From assembly GCA_003233615.1 (NCBI GenBank), contig QIMB01000274.1:1-11975 (forward strand): a stretch of DNA of 11,975 nucleotides, in the 5' to 3' direction. The stretch comes from Nitrospirota bacterium (GTDB lineage: Bacteria; Nitrospirota; Nitrospiria; Nitrospirales; UBA8639). The notes under the pieces are model-generated. The model ran no database searches, was not told the DNA's origin, and saw nothing but the letters and a program-made list of their open reading frames with translations. The position numbers and the translations under genes were made by a program. The first letter of the stretch is position 1. Every line of letters begins with the position of its first letter. Below are positions 1 through 6,826 of the stretch, piece after piece.

Positions 1-81
1 TCATGCCCGAATCTCAGTCCGGCTTCAGACTCATTTCATGTTGGAAACACGCCCCCCGTTCAGACTCATTTCATATTGGAA
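1..81. repeat. 35-bp-period direct repeats (23-bp unit)
   Basis: Two 23-bp copies at 24-46 and 59-81 differ at one base (G or A in TTCATRTTGGAA) and both begin TTCAGACTCATTTCAT. The 12-bp segment between them (47-58) is different sequence, so the period is 35 bp. Positions 1-11 match the last 11 bases of the unit at 8 of 11 positions in the correct 35-bp phase, so a third, degraded copy is cut by the window edge. After 81 there is no further copy in phase. The 12-bp spacers are far too short for a CRISPR array. The copies lie just upstream of a candidate promoter, so they could be operator sites or the end of an intergenic tandem repeat. Function unknown. Confidence 0.7.
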
Positions 82-112
82 GAGACTCCCTGTAGGTCTC
101 TTAAACGCGATT

Positions 113-121
113 TGCTATGAT
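113..121 (+). promoter_or_regulatory. Candidate extended -10 promoter for the TrmH-family gene
   Basis: TGCTATGAT fits an extended -10 element (TG-n-TATAAT, 5 of 6 in the hexamer). No convincing -35 lies 16-18 bp upstream, which is tolerated by extended -10 promoters. It would give a leader of about 80 nt before the ATG at 210. Found by eye only. Confidence 0.3.
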
Positions 122-209
122 CTCTGACAAGAATCATGTTCGCCTATACTTCTCATGACCAAACTGTCGGCTCTCGACAACCTCAACCATCCTCAGCTTG
201 TACATTCTG

Positions 210-974
210 ATGACTGAATCTTGCCTCATCTCCAGCCGACACAACCGTCACTTTAAGCGTTGGCTCTCATTACGTGAATCTCAAGGAGTCAAAACCCATC
301 AACAATGTCTGGTATCCGGATCAACACTTCTGAAGGAACGCATACGGGATTCAGAAACATCCATCTGCGAAATCATCTGTCCCTCATCGTATGTGGATAG
401 AGAAGAACTGTCCTCTCATGGAACCTGCTTCACACTCTCTACGGAGCTCTTTCATGAATTAGATGTCTTCGGGATCGACGAACCTTTACTCGTCTACCCA
501 ACTCCTTCGATACCAATTTTTGATCTGACGCAACTTCCCCTGGGATTGGAAATACTCTGCCCCATTGGCGACCCAGGAAACTTAGGAGCACTGCTTCGCT
601 CATGCTGGGCCTTCAGCGTACGGACCGTGATTCTGCTTCGTGAAGCTGTCCATCCCTTCCATCCTAAGGTGATTCGATCCAGCAGCGGAGCCGTCTTTTC
701 TCAATCACTCAGCCAAGGATGCTCAGTTTCGGAATTGCATAATCCGGAAATAGTGAAATGGATTACCCCTTTGGATATGCAGGGCGACGATATTGCCACC
801 CTATCCTGGCCCCAACACATCCGTCTGCTTATTGGCGAAGAAGGCATGGGAATTCCTTCATTGCCGTATTCGCAACGATTGCGCATTTCCCAAATTCATG
901 CATCTATCCCATTGAATGCGACGGTGGCTGCCAGCATTGCCCTTCACAGCTATCGTCAGCAACACCCACACTAA
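210..974 (+). CDS. TrmH/SpoU-family RNA 2'-O-methyltransferase
   Basis: Predicted cytoplasmic SAM-dependent methyltransferase that would methylate a ribose 2'-OH in rRNA or tRNA. In the 254-residue product, the N-terminus (ISSRHNRHFKRWLSL, then LVSGSTLLKE) resembles the substrate-binding domain placed before SpoU domains. The trefoil-knot SpoU domain follows: motif 1 DPGNLGALLRSC at about 121-132 with the conserved Asn and Arg, HPKVIRSSSGAVF at about 151-163, motif 2 LLIGEEGMGIP at 206-216, and motif 3 IPLNATVAASIAL at about 233-245. Motif 3 is short and has Pro where many relatives have Ser (SLN). The ATG at 210 is chosen over an in-frame TTG at 198. Neither has a clear Shine-Dalgarno. The DUF1653 gene follows after 68 bp in the same direction. 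The family is clear; the target nucleotide cannot be told. Confidence 0.9.
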   Translation: MTESCLISSRHNRHFKRWLSLRESQGVKTHQQCLVSGSTLLKERIRDSETSICEIICPSSYVDREELSSHGTCFTLSTELFHELDVFGIDEPLLVYPTPSIPIFDLTQLPLGLEILCPIGDPGNLGALLRSCWAFSVRTVILLREAVHPFHPKVIRSSSGAVFSQSLSQGCSVSELHNPEIVKWITPLDMQGDDIATLSWPQHIRLLIGEEGMGIPSLPYSQRLRISQIHASIPLNATVAASIALHSYRQQHPH

Positions 975-1042
975 TTACACAGGTTCACCGTTCAGAATGG
1001 AAACGTAACCCGAAAAGATATTCCTCTCAAATGGAGACATTC

Positions 1043-1258
1043 ATGATTCCAACAGGCACCTATCGTCATTACAAAGGAAGCACATATCAGGTCATCGGTG
1101 TCGCCAAACATTCAGAAACCGAAGAGGCCTTAGTCGTCTACCGCGCCCTATACGGAAAACGTGGGCTGTGGGTTAGACCCTTGGAAATGTTTCAGGGGAA
1201 CGTCGAGGTCGAGGGACAATTCGTCCCTCGTTTTGAGCTGATGCAACAAGAAAATTGA
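1043..1258 (+). CDS. DUF1653 domain protein
   Basis: A 71-residue protein made almost entirely of a DUF1653 domain: GTYRHYKGSTYQVIGVAKHS at residues 5-24, then VVYRALYGKRGLWVRPLEMF at 31-50, ending VPRF. These are the family's characteristic blocks. Biochemical function is unknown; the fold is expected to be a small beta-barrel. The start at 1043 is supported by GGAG at 1033-1036, six bases upstream. An in-frame ATG at 1031 would place that site inside the gene. The same frame stays open back to 758, but that part overlaps the methyltransferase in another frame and does not resemble the family. It probably shares a transcript with the preceding gene. No terminator is evident downstream. Confidence 0.88.
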   Translation: MIPTGTYRHYKGSTYQVIGVAKHSETEEALVVYRALYGKRGLWVRPLEMFQGNVEVEGQFVPRFELMQQEN

Positions 1259-1467
1259 ACATCCAACACTAACCTATAGGGCATAATCCGTGGCTCTATC
1301 CAATAGTTGAACCGATCAGGATGATGCTTTTGGTAATGAGAATGCTGTCTATGGAAATGTAATCACAATAGTACACTATGATATCCCCCCCTCCCCGTTG
1401 CGAGCAACGCTACTCATGTCATCTCGGGAATGAAAAAGGAATTGAAGGAAGGGACCTACGGCTATAG
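1259..1467. other. Intergenic gap between convergent genes
   Basis: This 209-bp stretch lies between the 3' ends of the DUF1653 gene and purE. No credible gene was seen. It holds a C-tract at 1385-1396 (seven C, one T, four C) and a small hairpin, CGTTG-CGAG-CAACG, at 1396-1408. On the purE strand the hairpin is followed by a G-run, not a T-run, so it does not read as a classic terminator. Confidence 0.5.
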
Positions 1468-1956
1468 CTATAACTGGTCGGCTAAAACTGCTCGAGTCTG
1501 CTCTTCCCGGTACGCCCGTAACCGCTGCGCTAAATCTGGATCGGCTAAGGCCAAGATTGCTGCAGCCAGCAAGGCCGCATTCACCGCACCAGCACTTCCA
1601 ATCGCCAAGCAACCGACTGGAATGCCTTTGGGCATTTGCACAATAGACAACAGTGAATCGAGACCCTGCAAGGCTTTGGATTGCATTGGGACCCCTAAGA
1701 CCGGCAATTGGGTTTTCGCCGCAATCACCCCTCCTAAATGTGCTGCGCCTCCGGCACCTGCAATAAAAACTTGAACACCTCGCGTTTCAGCCTGTGCGAT
1801 ATACTCAGCCAACGCATCAGGTGCCCGGTGGGCAGAATACACTTTACTTTCGTGCGAGATAGTGAGTTTCGTGAGCGTCTCACTGGTCAACCGCATAACA
1901 TCCCAGTCAGATTTACTCCCCATAACTACAGCTACTTGTAATGCAGATTCCGTCAT
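1468..1956 (-). CDS. purE: N5-carboxyaminoimidazole ribonucleotide mutase (PurE, class I)
   Basis: Catalyses the interconversion of N5-CAIR and CAIR in de novo purine synthesis, in the cytoplasm, normally as an octamer. The 162-residue product has the usual class I length and motifs: VVMGSKSDW at 10-18, SAHRAP at 41-46 with the catalytic His43, and AGAGGAAHL at 66-74, followed by the substrate loop LPVLGVPMQSKALQGLDSLL. The gene starts at an ATG behind a good purine-rich site, GAGGAAGG, complementary to 1963-1970. purE is often followed by purK, which supplies N5-CAIR; here only an intergenic gap follows, so purK, if present, is elsewhere. The product favours class I mutase over class II carboxylase from its bacterial-type motifs, which is a family-level inference. 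Confidence 0.95.
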   Translation of the reverse strand: MTESALQVAVVMGSKSDWDVMRLTSETLTKLTISHESKVYSAHRAPDALAEYIAQAETRGVQVFIAGAGGAAHLGGVIAAKTQLPVLGVPMQSKALQGLDSLLSIVQMPKGIPVGCLAIGSAGAVNAALLAAAILALADPDLAQRLRAYREEQTRAVLADQL

Positions 1957-2030
1957 GCCTTACCTTCCTCTCCCATTGTGGATATCAACATAATAATCAG
2001 GTCTTAACTGCCACCCATGTTTTCATCGCT

Positions 2031-2057
2031 CCTTGCCCTTGATTGGAGAGGGCAGGG
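2031..2057. promoter_or_regulatory. Hairpin in the divergent control region
   Basis: CCTTGCCCT (2031-2039) pairs with AGGGCAGGG (2049-2057): nine base pairs including one G-T, with loop TGATTGGAG. There is no T-run on either side, so it is not a standard terminator. On the purE strand it lies about 75 nt upstream of the start and could be in the leader. Role unknown. Confidence 0.4.
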
Positions 2058-2154
2058 ACGCTTTGAATGATTTTGATCAAACGTCAACATACCAAAGTTG
2101 ATTTATGTACAATCCAGAAACTTTCCTGGCAACCATCCTTCACCCTACCTTGTG

Positions 2155-2184
2155 TTGACCATCTCCAGGAAATTGTCTTAGACT
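2155..2184 (+). promoter_or_regulatory. Candidate sigma70-like promoter for the peroxiredoxin
   Basis: TTGACC (2155-2160, 5 of 6) and TAGACT (2179-2184, 4 of 6) are 18 bp apart and about 80 bp upstream of the start codon. A second candidate further upstream is TCAACA (2084-2089) with TACAAT (2108-2113), also 18 bp apart. Neither is strong. Confidence 0.25.
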
Positions 2185-2253
2185 TCTATTCAACTATTTT
2201 CAATGGATTGCTTCAACGTAGAGTTACTTTATTCACTGTTTTCATAACAGAAA

Positions 2254-2260
2254 AGAGGGG
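2254..2260 (+). promoter_or_regulatory. Ribosome binding site deciding the peroxiredoxin start
   Basis: AGAGGGG ends four bases before the ATG at 2265. It supports that start over the far upstream in-frame codon at 2067, and the protein then begins as other Prx6-type enzymes do (MAIRLGDEAPNF). Confidence 0.7.
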
Positions 2261-2264
2261 CATC

Positions 2265-2900
2265 ATGGCAATACGGCTTGGAGATGAAGCACCGAATTTT
2301 ACCGCAGAAACCACCCAAGGCACTGTGAACTTTCATGAATGGTTGGGCGATGGATGGGGCATTCTCTTTTCACACCCCAAAGACTACACCCCTGTCTGCA
2401 CGACTGAACTCGGGGCCATGGCCAAACTCACCGAAGATTTCAAAAAACGCAACGTGAAAGTCTTGGCTATCAGTGTCGACCCCATCGACTCTCATAAAGG
2501 ATGGATCAACGATATTAATGAGACCCAAGGCTGTACGGTCACCTATCCGATTATTGCTGACCCCGAGAAGAAGGTCGCCAATCTGTATGACATGATCCAT
2601 CCCAATGCGTTGGATAATATGACCGTCCGCTCGGTGTTTATCATTGGACCTGATAAAAAGGTCAAGTTGACGTTAACCTATCCCGCATCCGCTGGACGAA
2701 ATTTCCAAGAAATTCTACGTGTGATTGATTCCTTGCAGTTAACAGCGAAATATAAAGTAGCAACCCCGGTGAACTGGAAAGATGGAGAAGATTGCATCAT
2801 TACTCCAGCCGTGGCCGATGCTGATATCCCCAATTTGTTTCCTAAAGGACATCGGGTAGTCAAACCGTATCTTCGATATACGCCTCAGCCAAACCGCTAA
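2265..2900 (+). CDS. 1-Cys peroxiredoxin, Prx6 type
   Basis: Thiol peroxidase expected to reduce hydrogen peroxide and organic hydroperoxides in the cytoplasm. The 211-residue product matches the Prx6 class. The active site PKDYTPVCTTE has Pro38, Thr42 and peroxidatic Cys45 in PxxxTxxC spacing. Arg122 in TVRSVFIIGPD matches the conserved active-site Arg. The long C-terminal dimerisation arm is present (TPVNWKDGEDC, then LFPKG and YLRYTPQP at the end). Two more cysteines, Cys90 (TQGCTV) and Cys177 (GEDCII), do not lie in the usual resolving-Cys motif, so the 1-Cys label rests on overall family resemblance. It stands alone, divergent from purE, with a strong stem-loop behind it. No reductase partner is adjacent. 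Regulation by peroxide is plausible but no site was recognised. Confidence 0.93.
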   Translation: MAIRLGDEAPNFTAETTQGTVNFHEWLGDGWGILFSHPKDYTPVCTTELGAMAKLTEDFKKRNVKVLAISVDPIDSHKGWINDINETQGCTVTYPIIADPEKKVANLYDMIHPNALDNMTVRSVFIIGPDKKVKLTLTYPASAGRNFQEILRVIDSLQLTAKYKVATPVNWKDGEDCIITPAVADADIPNLFPKGHRVVKPYLRYTPQPNR

Positions 2901-2917
2901 GACATTCCGTTTGTCAT

Positions 2918-2953
2918 AAACGGCTGCATCAGATGTATCTGGTGTGGCCGTTT
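2918..2953 (+). terminator. Strong 16-bp stem-loop after the peroxiredoxin gene
   Basis: AAACGGCTGCATCAGA (2918-2933) pairs along its full length with TCTGGTGTGGCCGTTT (2938-2953), counting three G-U pairs, around a TGTA loop. It begins 17 bases after the stop codon. Only three T residues, inside the stem end, are available as a U-run, so it may be an atypical terminator, a bidirectional one for the converging gene that ends at 3013, or an mRNA-stabilising 3' structure. Confidence 0.6.
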
Positions 2954-3012
2954 GACCATCTACCGCTCAAACTCTCACCATCTTATGTTCCTTCAATACC
3001 ATGTGATTCATT

Positions 3013-3357
3013 TTATGATTGGTGCGTTTCAATCAACTCCACCTCAAGGACATAGGTTCGACGACATGGACGACAGCGAAATTCTACTGAATCGTTGACG
3101 ACATCCACCAGTGCAACCCGGACATCTTCGGAATGCGCTGTGAAACAACGATGAAGAGACAGCATCCCTTCCTCATGATTCTTGGTTTTCTCTAATTCCT
3201 GTGGCAGCGGCTGTCGGACGGTGACCCGATGTTTCATTCGGCAATTGGTGCACACAATGCCTATGAGGTCAGGTGGAGTGACTAACTTCAGATTGAGGGT
3301 AAGGGGATGCACCGAAAAGCATTGCTGAAAAAACGCGCCACTTTTAAAGACACCCAT
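3013..3357 (-). CDS. Small protein with two CxxC pairs (possible zinc ribbon)
   Basis: I do not recognise this family. The 114-residue product has two CxxC pairs, CTNC (Cys36, Cys39) and CRPC (Cys95, Cys98). They are set 56 residues apart and followed by basic residues, as in zinc-ribbon or split zinc-finger folds. The pieces between (residues 48-90) alternate polar and hydrophobic stretches and look like a small globular domain. No signal peptide or membrane helix is evident. The start ATG has AAGG about nine bases upstream. It lies 88 bp downstream of the probable lipoprotein gene on the same strand and may share its transcript. It converges with the peroxiredoxin gene. Metal binding is inferred from the cysteines only. 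Confidence 0.6.
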   Translation of the reverse strand: MGVFKSGAFFQQCFSVHPLTLNLKLVTPPDLIGIVCTNCRMKHRVTVRQPLPQELEKTKNHEEGMLSLHRCFTAHSEDVRVALVDVVNDSVEFRCRPCRRTYVLEVELIETHQS

Positions 3358-3445
3358 AGGACATAACCTTGGAACAGCTCAATATACGCCAGAAGCACCG
3401 GCTATGCAGGACTGCTCAGATATTCTTGAACTCGCGATCGAATCT

Positions 3446-3859
3446 TCAATTCCCTAAAAAATCCTGCTCAAACGGGTTGGGAGGAGTCGGAACTTGACAC
3501 AATTCACGATTCCACTGACGAAGCACGGCTTCTTTATCGAAGGTCAAGGTATACACATAACAATAGACTTTTTCGCGTAAGACTCCCTCGGGTCCGCCTA
3601 AGACGCTTCCGGCTTCTTTTCCAAATGTTGTGAGGCCCCAAGGATCTAAGTCACTTTCAGAAAGGATTTGCCGGTATATCCATGTCGTCTCATCGGATAG
3701 TAGGGGGTCATCCACAATGTGTGGCTTGCCTAACTTTTCTCGTACCTCAGGTTGAGTCAACACGCCAACACCACCGCCAAAATAGGTATCTCGCCATGGA
3801 GCACAACTCATCATGAATGAACTCAGACCAATTGCAAGTAGGAACATGCAGCACTTCAC
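3446..3859 (-). CDS. Probable BamE/SmpA-like outer-membrane lipoprotein
   Basis: From a GTG at 3859 the 137-residue product begins MKCCMFLLAIGLSSFMMSC: a basic residue, a hydrophobic core and a Cys at residue 19, a reasonable though non-standard lipobox (MMSC). The mature part contains VLTQPEVREKLGKPHIVDD, then TTWIYRQ, resembling the 'helix, then lGxP, then W-Y strand' pattern of the BamE/SmpA/OmlA fold. In known cases these are small lipoproteins of the outer-membrane periplasmic face, often helping beta-barrel assembly. Two later cysteines (YCYVY, ELCQV) could form a disulfide. The frame is open to an ATG at 3964, but that start would bury the signal peptide 35 residues in. No clear Shine-Dalgarno supports the GTG, so the start is uncertain. 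The family call is inference from pattern. Confidence 0.6.
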   Translation of the reverse strand: MKCCMFLLAIGLSSFMMSCAPWRDTYFGGGVGVLTQPEVREKLGKPHIVDDPLLSDETTWIYRQILSESDLDPWGLTTFGKEAGSVLGGPEGVLREKVYCYVYTLTFDKEAVLRQWNRELCQVPTPPNPFEQDFLGN

Positions 3860-4082
3860 TACGCGATGGTCACCATTCACCCCCAACCTATTCCTGATCT
3901 CTATGTTTCGTGAAGGGTCTGTAAAGAAATACGTGGTACAGAACAATGCTGAGATTGAGGCCAAATTGGGTCGATCTGAATGAGAGAAACAGGAGGAATA
4001 GTTGTGCTAATTTGAGAGTTTCTCGATTGAAGATCGGCCGAAGATGAGATGTATACATGTGCCATGTCTTTCTTTACGGACC

Positions 4083-4346
4083 TTAAGAAGACAGATACCA
4101 GGATCGCAGCAGTGCAAACACTTGCGCCAGCATGCCAGCCACAATCATCCCCAACGCGGTGGGAAGCAGTGGGGAATCAGGGGTATCCAACCCTTGAAGA
4201 CCTAATACAAAACCTCCTGCCACACACAGGATCCCAACGATTCTCGCGATCATCACCGCGCGAGACTTACCAGACTCTGCCACGTCGCCAGAAGCCGGTT
4301 TTGGATCGGAAGAAGGCTTGGGGGATTCAGTGGACATAGATCCCAT
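4083..4346 (-). CDS. Small two-helix membrane protein coupled to ettA
   Basis: This 87-residue protein has a polar, Ser/Pro/Lys-rich N-terminal tail (residues 1-30) and two hydrophobic segments, about 31-51 (VMIARIVGILCVAGGFVLGL) and 61-81 (LPTALGMIVAGMLAQVFALL). They are joined by a short acidic loop (DTPDSP), so it is predicted to be an inner-membrane hairpin. Its ATG shares one base with the ettA stop codon (TAATG), which suggests translational coupling to ettA. A second ATG three codons in is also possible. I do not recognise the family and no catalytic motif is visible. A link to EttA function is suggested only by position. Confidence 0.7.
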   Translation of the reverse strand: MGSMSTESPKPSSDPKPASGDVAESGKSRAVMIARIVGILCVAGGFVLGLQGLDTPDSPLLPTALGMIVAGMLAQVFALLRSWYLSS

Positions 4347-6031
4347 TACGATTTCGTGAGTTTACGATAACGGATTTGGTGCGGCTGCTCAGCCGCTTTT
4401 CCTAGTCGTTTTTTTCGATGGGCTTCATACTCGGAATAATTCCCTTCAAACCACACCACTTGGCTGTTTCCTTCAAATGCTAAAATATGCGTAGCAATAC
4501 GATCCAAAAACCATCGGTCATGGCTACTCACGACTGCACAGCCTCCAAAATGTTCCAAGCCTTCTTCAAGTGCCCTCAACGTATTCACATCCAAATCGTT
4601 CGTCGGCTCATCCAGCAACAACAGATTCCCACCCTCTTTTAGCATACGCGCGAGATGGACCCGGTTTCGCTCCCCGCCCGATAAATCTTTGACCTTTTTT
4701 TGCTGATCAGACCCCGAAAAATTGAACCGGGATACATAGCCACGCGAATTGACCTCGATTTTCCCTAGCATCACGACTTCATGGCCATCAGAAATACATT
4801 CCCACACGTTCAACGAGCCATCAATCTCACGGTTCTGATCCACATAGCCCAACTTGACCGTATCGCCGAGAACTAATGTCCCCGAATCCGGCGTCACCTG
4901 TCCTGCAATCATCTTAAACAATGTGGACTTCCCTGCGCCATTTGGACCAATGACTCCAACAATCCCCCCTTTGGGCAATGAAAACGACAAGTTTTCAAAA
5001 AGCAGATTATCGCCATAACTTTTCGAAAGATTCTCGACTTCCACCACCACATCACCCAACCGAGGGCCCGATGGGATATAAATCTCTAAATCATCCGCCT
5101 GCTGGGCTTGTTCCTCGCCTATTAATTGATCATACCGTGTAATACGGGCTTTCCCTTTGGCTTGGCGACCTTTGGGGGACATACGAATCCATTCTAACTC
5201 TCGTTCAAGAGTCTTTTGACGTTTGGATTCTGTTTTTTCCTCTTTGGCCAATCGATCTTTCTTTTGCTCGAGCCAGGAAGAATAGTTCCCTTGAAAAGGC
5301 ATGCCTTTCCCGCGATCTAGCTCCAAAATCCAACCAGCCACGTTATCTAAAAAATATCGATCATGCGTGACGGCAATCACCGTGCCTTTATATTGTTGAA
5401 GATGCTGCTCCAACCATTGCACCGTTTCCGCATCCAAATGATTGGTCGGCTCATCCAACAACAAAATATCTGGCTCTTGAATCAACAATCGACAGAGCGC
5501 CACTCGCCGACGTTCGCCCCCTGACAAATCATCTACGATGGCATCCCCAGGAGGGCAACGCAACGCATCCATGGCCACAGCTAATTGGTGCTCTAATTCC
5601 CATCCATTCACGGCTTCAATCTGCTCCTGCAATTTCCCTTGCCGTTCGATCAAGGCCTCCATGTCCTCTGGACTCATATCGTCGCCAAATCGTTGGCTAA
5701 TCTCTTCATAATCATGCAGCAACTGCACGACCTCAGCTCGTCCTTCCTCCACCACTTCTTTGACTGTCTTGCCTTGCTCCAAATGCGGCTCTTGTTCAAA
5801 CAGGCCCACGGAATACCCCTTGGAAAACGTCACTTCTCCAACATAGTCCGTATCTACACCTGCAATAATTCGAAGCAAGGTACTTTTTCCCGACCCATTT
5901 AACCCCAACACGCCAATTTTCGCGCCATAATAAAATGACAGGTAAATGTCTTTCAGCACATGTTTCTTGGGTGGATGAATTCTTCCAACACCCATCAAAG
6001 AAAAAATAACTTGTTTATCGTTCGCACTCAT
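4346..6031 (-). CDS. ettA: Energy-dependent translational throttle protein EttA (ABC-F)
   Basis: Soluble ABC-F ATPase that binds the ribosomal E site and gates the first steps of elongation according to ATP/ADP level. The 561-residue product (family about 555) has two ABC domains. Domain one has Walker A GLNGSGKST at 43-51, signature LSGGE at 169-173 and DEPTNHLD at 193-200. Domain two has Walker A GPNGAGKST at 362-370, signature LSGGE at 450-454 and DEPTNDLD at 474-481. The acidic arm insert lies at about 85-145, and the linker that contacts P-site tRNA (SWLEQKKDRLAKEEK to RMSPKGRQAKGKARI) at about 252-300. Both catalytic glutamates are present. It lacks membrane domains. The ATG at 6031 is chosen over a GTG at 6058 because AAAGGGA lies ten bases before it. 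The small membrane protein gene overlaps its stop. Confidence 0.96.
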   Translation of the reverse strand: MSANDKQVIFSLMGVGRIHPPKKHVLKDIYLSFYYGAKIGVLGLNGSGKSTLLRIIAGVDTDYVGEVTFSKGYSVGLFEQEPHLEQGKTVKEVVEEGRAEVVQLLHDYEEISQRFGDDMSPEDMEALIERQGKLQEQIEAVNGWELEHQLAVAMDALRCPPGDAIVDDLSGGERRRVALCRLLIQEPDILLLDEPTNHLDAETVQWLEQHLQQYKGTVIAVTHDRYFLDNVAGWILELDRGKGMPFQGNYSSWLEQKKDRLAKEEKTESKRQKTLERELEWIRMSPKGRQAKGKARITRYDQLIGEEQAQQADDLEIYIPSGPRLGDVVVEVENLSKSYGDNLLFENLSFSLPKGGIVGVIGPNGAGKSTLFKMIAGQVTPDSGTLVLGDTVKLGYVDQNREIDGSLNVWECISDGHEVVMLGKIEVNSRGYVSRFNFSGSDQQKKVKDLSGGERNRVHLARMLKEGGNLLLLDEPTNDLDVNTLRALEEGLEHFGGCAVVSSHDRWFLDRIATHILAFEGNSQVVWFEGNYSEYEAHRKKRLGKAAEQPHQIRYRKLTKS

Positions 6032-6041
6032 ACCAGTATAG

Positions 6042-6048
6042 TCCCTTT
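6042..6048 (-). promoter_or_regulatory. Ribosome binding site deciding the ettA start
   Basis: On the minus strand AAAGGGA precedes the ATG at 6031 by ten bases. The alternative GTG at 6058 would place this site inside the coding sequence and has no such site of its own. Confidence 0.55.
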
Positions 6049-6241
6049 GCTGAGTCACACGTTGACGAATGGGGTTAATCGGCCACGAAAATGGCGCTCA
6101 ACTGTAACAAAGGAATACGCCAAATCACAATCACAAACTACCGAAGGGAGGGACGGGACACAAAGTGGGCTTCCCATTCAATCATCATACAATGATTTGA
6201 AATAGGCGTGATTCCAGGTATCATACGCAAAAAGAAACGTC

Positions 6242-6790
6242 ATGTCTGATCTTCCTTCCAAAATTCCTTATCACATGCTTCCACCCATCAATTTTTGCAG
6301 TGAATGCGGGAACAGCGTCGAGCAAAAAATTCCCCAGGGTGAAACACTCCTGCGTGCCGTCTGCCAAGTTTGCCACACCATTCACTACCAAAATCCTAAA
6401 ATCGTGGCAGGCACCATCCCTGAATGGGAAGACAAAATCCTCCTGTGCCGCCGAGCCATTGAACCTCAAGTAGGACTTTGGACCTTCCCGGCCGGGTTCA
6501 TGGAATTAGGTGAAAGCACAGAAGACGCTGCCGCACGAGAAACCTTTGAAGAAGCCCATGCCGATATCCAGATTCATTCCCTCTTAGGCATTTTCAGCCT
6601 TCCCCATGTCTCTCAAGTCTATGTCGTCTACCGAGCGCATCTCCAAAACATGGGATTTCAACCAGGGCCCGAAAGCCTCGAGGTCGAGCTCGTCTCCCTC
6701 CCAGACATTCCGTGGGACCAGTTGGCCTTCCCCGTCATTCACGAAGCCTTAAGTCGATACGTCAAAGATATCCAAGCCGCTATTCCGTAA
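6242..6790 (+). CDS. Nudix hydrolase with N-terminal zinc ribbon
   Basis: Predicted to cleave a nucleoside diphosphate linked to another group (such as NADH or ADP-ribose), in the cytoplasm with a divalent metal. In the 182-residue product, CSEC (Cys19, Cys22) and CQVC (Cys41, Cys44) form a four-Cys zinc ribbon. HYQNPKIVAGTIP leads into the Nudix fold, and the Nudix box begins at Gly85 (GFMELGESTEDAAARETFEE) with Glu91, Arg99, Glu100, Glu103 and Glu104 all present. The usual Gly after the Glu pair is His106. That position varies in zinc-ribbon Nudix proteins, so this is probably not a defect. The layout recalls NudC-like enzymes but is shorter and lacks a visible NudC-type N-terminal domain, so the substrate is open. 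No strong ribosome binding site precedes the ATG. It is divergent from ettA across about 210 bp. Confidence 0.9.
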   Translation: MSDLPSKIPYHMLPPINFCSECGNSVEQKIPQGETLLRAVCQVCHTIHYQNPKIVAGTIPEWEDKILLCRRAIEPQVGLWTFPAGFMELGESTEDAAARETFEEAHADIQIHSLLGIFSLPHVSQVYVVYRAHLQNMGFQPGPESLEVELVSLPDIPWDQLAFPVIHEALSRYVKDIQAAIP

Positions 6791-6826
6791 CGCCATCCCC
6801 CCCCACCCCAAAACAGACGTCCTTGT

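Larger units (their letters stand above)
1957..2264. other. Divergent control region between purE and the peroxiredoxin gene
   Basis: This 308-bp stretch separates two divergently transcribed genes and should contain both promoters. It holds a hairpin (2031-2057), a short palindrome TTTGATCAAA (2072-2081) and two weak sigma70-like promoter candidates reading toward the peroxiredoxin. No purine-repressor or OxyR/PerR site was recognised. The peroxiredoxin frame is open through most of it, but this extension resembles nothing in the family. Confidence 0.5.

Noticed and set aside
24..81. CRISPR array
   Set aside because: The repeats are 23 bp with only 12-bp spacers, far below the normal spacer length, and no cas gene is in the window.
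758..1042. Upstream extension of the DUF1653 reading frame
   Set aside because: It overlaps the methyltransferase in another frame, has no family resemblance, and the real start at 1043 has a ribosome binding site.
1396..1409. Terminator between DUF1653 and purE
   Set aside because: The stem is only about five bp with no T-run on either strand; on the purE strand it is followed by G residues.
1430..1774. 114-codon plus-strand frame opposite purE
   Set aside because: It is antisense to the conserved PurE core and has no recognisable motifs.
2072..2081. FNR/CRP-type binding site at TTTGATCAAA
   Set aside because: The half-sites lack the four-base spacer of the FNR consensus TTGAT-n4-ATCAA, so it is only a short palindrome.
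2067..2264. N-terminal extension of the peroxiredoxin (66 extra residues)
   Set aside because: It matches nothing in the Prx6 family, and the ATG at 2265 has a ribosome binding site and the standard family N-terminus.
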